A stretch of DNA of 7,668 bases from Gammaproteobacteria bacterium (lineage in GTDB: Bacteria; Pseudomonadota; Gammaproteobacteria; UBA6429; Thiohalophilaceae), in the NCBI GenBank assembly GCA_029882235.1, contig JAOULB010000092.1, forward strand, positions 1 through 7,668, written 5' to 3'. Position numbers and translations under genes: made by a program. Shown here in pieces: positions 5,881 to 7,668 of the stretch. The notes beneath the pieces were generated by a model that saw only the letters and a list, made by a program, of their open reading frames with translations, did not search any database and was not told the origin of the DNA. How positions within the stretch are numbered: position 1 is the first letter of the stretch; each line of letters opens with the position of its first letter.

Positions 5881-7290
5881 TTATTTAGTTTCAGCCAGAC
5901 TCGCCACGTAGATCTGTTTTTGTGTCATTAGCTGCGCCAGGATCTTTTGCGAATGATACAGGAAGTCTTCCTTATATTTTTTATTTATCGGTGCGGCATT
6001 CGGAAGCCGAACAGTGAGTGGGTTGCGGTGGCGGCCATGAACCCGGAATTCATAATGCAGGTGATTGCCTGTGGCGCGACCGGAGCGACCAACATAGCCA
6101 ATGGTCTGTCCCTGTCTGACACGTTTGCCGGTATAAATACCGCGACGATAGCGAGACATGTGGGCATAAAGGGTACTATAACGCCCGCCATGTTGAATAA
6201 TCACAGTACGACCATAGCCGCCTTTACGACCACGGAAGACGACACGTCCATCACCCGCGGCTTTGATTGGTGTGCCACGCGGTGCAGAATAGTCGACACC
6301 TTTATGTAGCTTCATACGATTCAATATAGGGTGGTGACGACGACCAAAGCGCGAGCTAATCCGACGGAAATCGACCGGAGTACGCAGGAAGGCCTTACGC
6401 ATGCTTAAGCCATCAGGGGTGTAATACTGGCTACGACCACGTTCGTCGGTATAGCGAATCGCCTGTACTGAGCGATTCTGATTAATAAATTCGACGGCAA
6501 CAATCGGGCCCTCACTGATTTTTTCACCATCAAGAAACTGTTCTTCATACAGTAGATGAAATTCATCGCCTTTGCGGATATCAGAGGCAAAGTCGATATC
6601 CCAACCGAGGATGCCGACCATTTCCATCACCAGATTATCGCTCAGACCGGCCTCAGTACCGGCCTCAAACAGAGAGTTTTGAATGGTACCGGCAACAAAA
6701 CGAACTTCCTTATTCAGGAACAGCTCGATGGGGATGGCGCGAAAGCCTTCGGCGTCACGTTCAATGTGTAGAGATTCACGCCGAGTTCGTTGATACACCA
6801 TCTTTTTCAGCGTGTTTTCTTCATCCAGCAGGAATTTAAATTTCTGACCGGGTTTTAAATATTTCAATGCCTTGGTGACTTCACCCAGACGAATGATTTG
6901 ATCCAGATCGTGGGCATTCAGATCGAGCTTTCTGAAAATTGCTGCGAGTGAGTCACCCGATTTGACCGTGACTTCTTCCCAGCTGGGTACTGCCTCGGCC
7001 TGTTCAATTTCATCAGGTAGTGGTGTTTCGGCTTCTACTGCTTCAAGTAATGATGGAGCAGGGATATCGGAGGCCAGACTTTTTGCGGATTCTTTAATTG
7101 TGTCCGGGCTTAGTACCGGGGTGCGCATGGCCTTGGCATCATGGGTCAGGAACACCAGCATGGTTACAATGACCGCAATAATGGTGGCGAGCAGGGTCAC
7201 ATGCAGGCGACTATAACGCACCTTGTTTCTGGCGTGACGTTGATCCTTGAGCGATTTTAAATCGCGAGTTAAGAAAGAGTTGTAATCCAC
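5881..7290 (-). CDS. mepM: Membrane-anchored M23 peptidoglycan endopeptidase with OapA/LysM-like domain
   Basis: The 469-residue protein has a basic N-terminus (1-30), one membrane anchor or uncleaved signal at about 31-49, a Pro/Glu-rich linker to about 104, an OapA/LysM-like wall-binding domain at about 105-155 (VKSGDSLAAIFRKLDL), a middle domain, and a C-terminal M23 metallopeptidase domain at about 315-430. Zinc ligands are His329 and Asp333 (HKGVD) and His412 in NHLHYEF; His377 (YAHM) and His410 complete the active site, so the enzyme should be active. The layout matches E. coli MepM (YebA), which cleaves peptide cross-links in the periplasm to allow wall growth; the symbol is by similarity. 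The start is GTG at 7290-7288 with AGGGA five bases before it; there is no better ATG upstream. It leads a likely operon with anmK. Confidence 0.94.
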   Translation of the reverse strand: MDYNSFLTRDLKSLKDQRHARNKVRYSRLHVTLLATIIAVIVTMLVFLTHDAKAMRTPVLSPDTIKESAKSLASDIPAPSLLEAVEAETPLPDEIEQAEAVPSWEEVTVKSGDSLAAIFRKLDLNAHDLDQIIRLGEVTKALKYLKPGQKFKFLLDEENTLKKMVYQRTRRESLHIERDAEGFRAIPIELFLNKEVRFVAGTIQNSLFEAGTEAGLSDNLVMEMVGILGWDIDFASDIRKGDEFHLLYEEQFLDGEKISEGPIVAVEFINQNRSVQAIRYTDERGRSQYYTPDGLSMRKAFLRTPVDFRRISSRFGRRHHPILNRMKLHKGVDYSAPRGTPIKAAGDGRVVFRGRKGGYGRTVIIQHGGRYSTLYAHMSRYRRGIYTGKRVRQGQTIGYVGRSGRATGNHLHYEFRVHGRHRNPLTVRLPNAAPINKKYKEDFLYHSQKILAQLMTQKQIYVASLAETK

Positions 7291-7295
7291 AGATT

Positions 7296-7300
7296 TCCCT
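7296..7300 (-). promoter_or_regulatory. Ribosome binding site for the GTG start of the M23 gene
   Basis: AGGGA on the minus strand lies five bases before the GTG codon at 7290-7288 and supports this non-ATG start. The residues that follow lead directly into the basic segment before the membrane helix. Confidence 0.6.
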
Positions 7301-7322
7301 GAAGTTTTTCTTTATTCAACAA

Positions 7323-7351
7323 AAGATAGCCTTTCCACGATCTCCGGTCAA
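7323..7351 (-). promoter_or_regulatory. Probable sigma-70-type promoter for the M23 peptidase-anmK pair
   Basis: Read on the minus strand, TTGACC (7351-7346, 5 of 6 matches) and TATCTT (7328-7323, 4 of 6) are separated by exactly 17 bases. Transcription would start near 7316, giving a leader of about 25 bases before the GTG. The palindrome at 7353-7367 abuts the -35 element. Confidence 0.6.
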
Positions 7352-7449
7352 ATAATAACCCTTATTAAATGTGAAGTCATTAGGTGGGTTATCAATGATT
7401 AAGTTGTGGTAGTCTTACGCGCTTTCGTACCTAAGAGATATAGCGGCAA

Positions 7450-7668
7450 ATGTCTGCAATTAATGAAGCGTTAGAACTGATCCGACGTGGCGCGGATGAA
7501 ATATTGATCGAGAGCGATCTCAAAACCCGTCTTGAACGGGGCAAACCCCTGCGAATCAAAGCGGGTTTTGATCCCACCGCACCGGATTTACACCTTGGTC
7601 ATACCGTCCTTATTAATAAGCTACGTCAATTTCAGGATCTGGGTCATGAAGTGATGTTCCTGATCGGC
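7450..7668 (+). CDS. tyrS: Tyrosyl-tRNA synthetase, N-terminal part (cut by window edge)
   Basis: Only the first 73 codons are present. The enzyme attaches tyrosine to tRNA-Tyr in the cytoplasm. The segment IKAGFDPTAPDLHLGHTVLI (36-55) contains the class I HIGH signature as HLGH at 48-51, and the GFDPTAPDLHLGHTVL form is the one I associate with the TyrZ-like bacterial TyrRS group rather than the E. coli TyrS type, whose equivalent reads differently. The later KMSKS loop and the C-terminal RNA-binding domain lie outside the window. The ATG at 7450 has only a weak upstream AAGAG. The gene diverges from the M23 peptidase gene, an arrangement I recall from Pseudomonas. Confidence 0.93.
   Translation, partial: MSAINEALELIRRGADEILIESDLKTRLERGKPLRIKAGFDPTAPDLHLGHTVLINKLRQFQDLGHEVMFLIG

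Larger units (their letters stand above)
7291..7449. other. Divergent intergenic region between the M23 gene and tyrS
   Basis: This 159-base region carries the promoter for the minus-strand gene pair and must also drive tyrS. It contains a palindrome, TAATAA-CCC-TTATTA (7353-7367), and a second inverted pair, ATAACCC (7355-7361) with GGGTTAT (7386-7392). For tyrS only a poor extended -10 candidate, TGGTAGTCT at 7407-7415, was seen. There is no sign of a T-box leader, which would need a much longer structured region. Confidence 0.5.

Noticed and set aside
5947..6309. Plus-strand ORF of 120 codons inside the M23 gene
   Set aside because: It is the shadow of the conserved M23 catalytic domain, whose zinc-site residues are read on the minus strand.
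7291..7449. T-box or other leader riboswitch before tyrS
   Set aside because: The gap is only 159 bases, has no terminator hairpin with a T tract and no recognisable T-box sequence; such leaders are also mainly found in Gram-positive bacteria.

Overview
The window reads as ordinary chromosomal DNA of a gammaproteobacterium. Five of the eight genes (argC, a DUF6776-type protein, a bactofilin, erpA, then anmK, an OapA/M23 endopeptidase and tyrS on the far side) form a block that, from memory, occurs in this order in Pseudomonas and relatives. Codon use and base composition look even throughout by eye. I see no mobile element, integrase, CRISPR array, tRNA or rRNA. Species cannot be told from this sequence; the short (385-residue) citrate synthase recalls those of some autotrophic and methylotrophic proteobacteria, which is only a hint.

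Layout. Bases 1-576 (minus strand) hold the first 192 codons of a ClC-family chloride transporter/channel; the rest lies beyond the left edge. A 223-base gap follows, with a clear plus-strand hairpin terminator that has no visible plus-strand gene before it. Then come argC, a membrane-anchored coiled-coil DUF6776-type protein and a bactofilin, all on the plus strand and overlapping at both junctions, so very likely one operon. erpA follows with its own likely promoter and a possible IscR type-1 operator, and ends in a strong terminator. A separately expressed citrate synthase gene comes next. It converges with anmK, and both stop codons lie in one TTAA. anmK and the upstream M23 endopeptidase gene form a minus-strand pair with a good sigma-70-like promoter. 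tyrS diverges from them and is cut by the right edge (73 codons present).

How the genes relate. Three functions are mixed: central metabolism (arginine synthesis, citrate synthase, tyrosyl-tRNA charging), Fe-S cluster delivery (ErpA), and the cell envelope. The envelope set is the most interesting: a bactofilin scaffold translated in overlap with a single-pass coiled-coil membrane protein, plus a peptidoglycan endopeptidase paired with the kinase that recycles anhydro-MurNAc. Bactofilins are known to work with M23 peptidases in other bacteria, so a joint role in wall remodelling is plausible but inferred.

The most striking single observation is the ClC protein: its gating-glutamate motif reads GTVGP rather than the usual G(K/R)EGP, with Val at the gate. 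No wholly new system is evident; most of the window is a conserved housekeeping neighbourhood.
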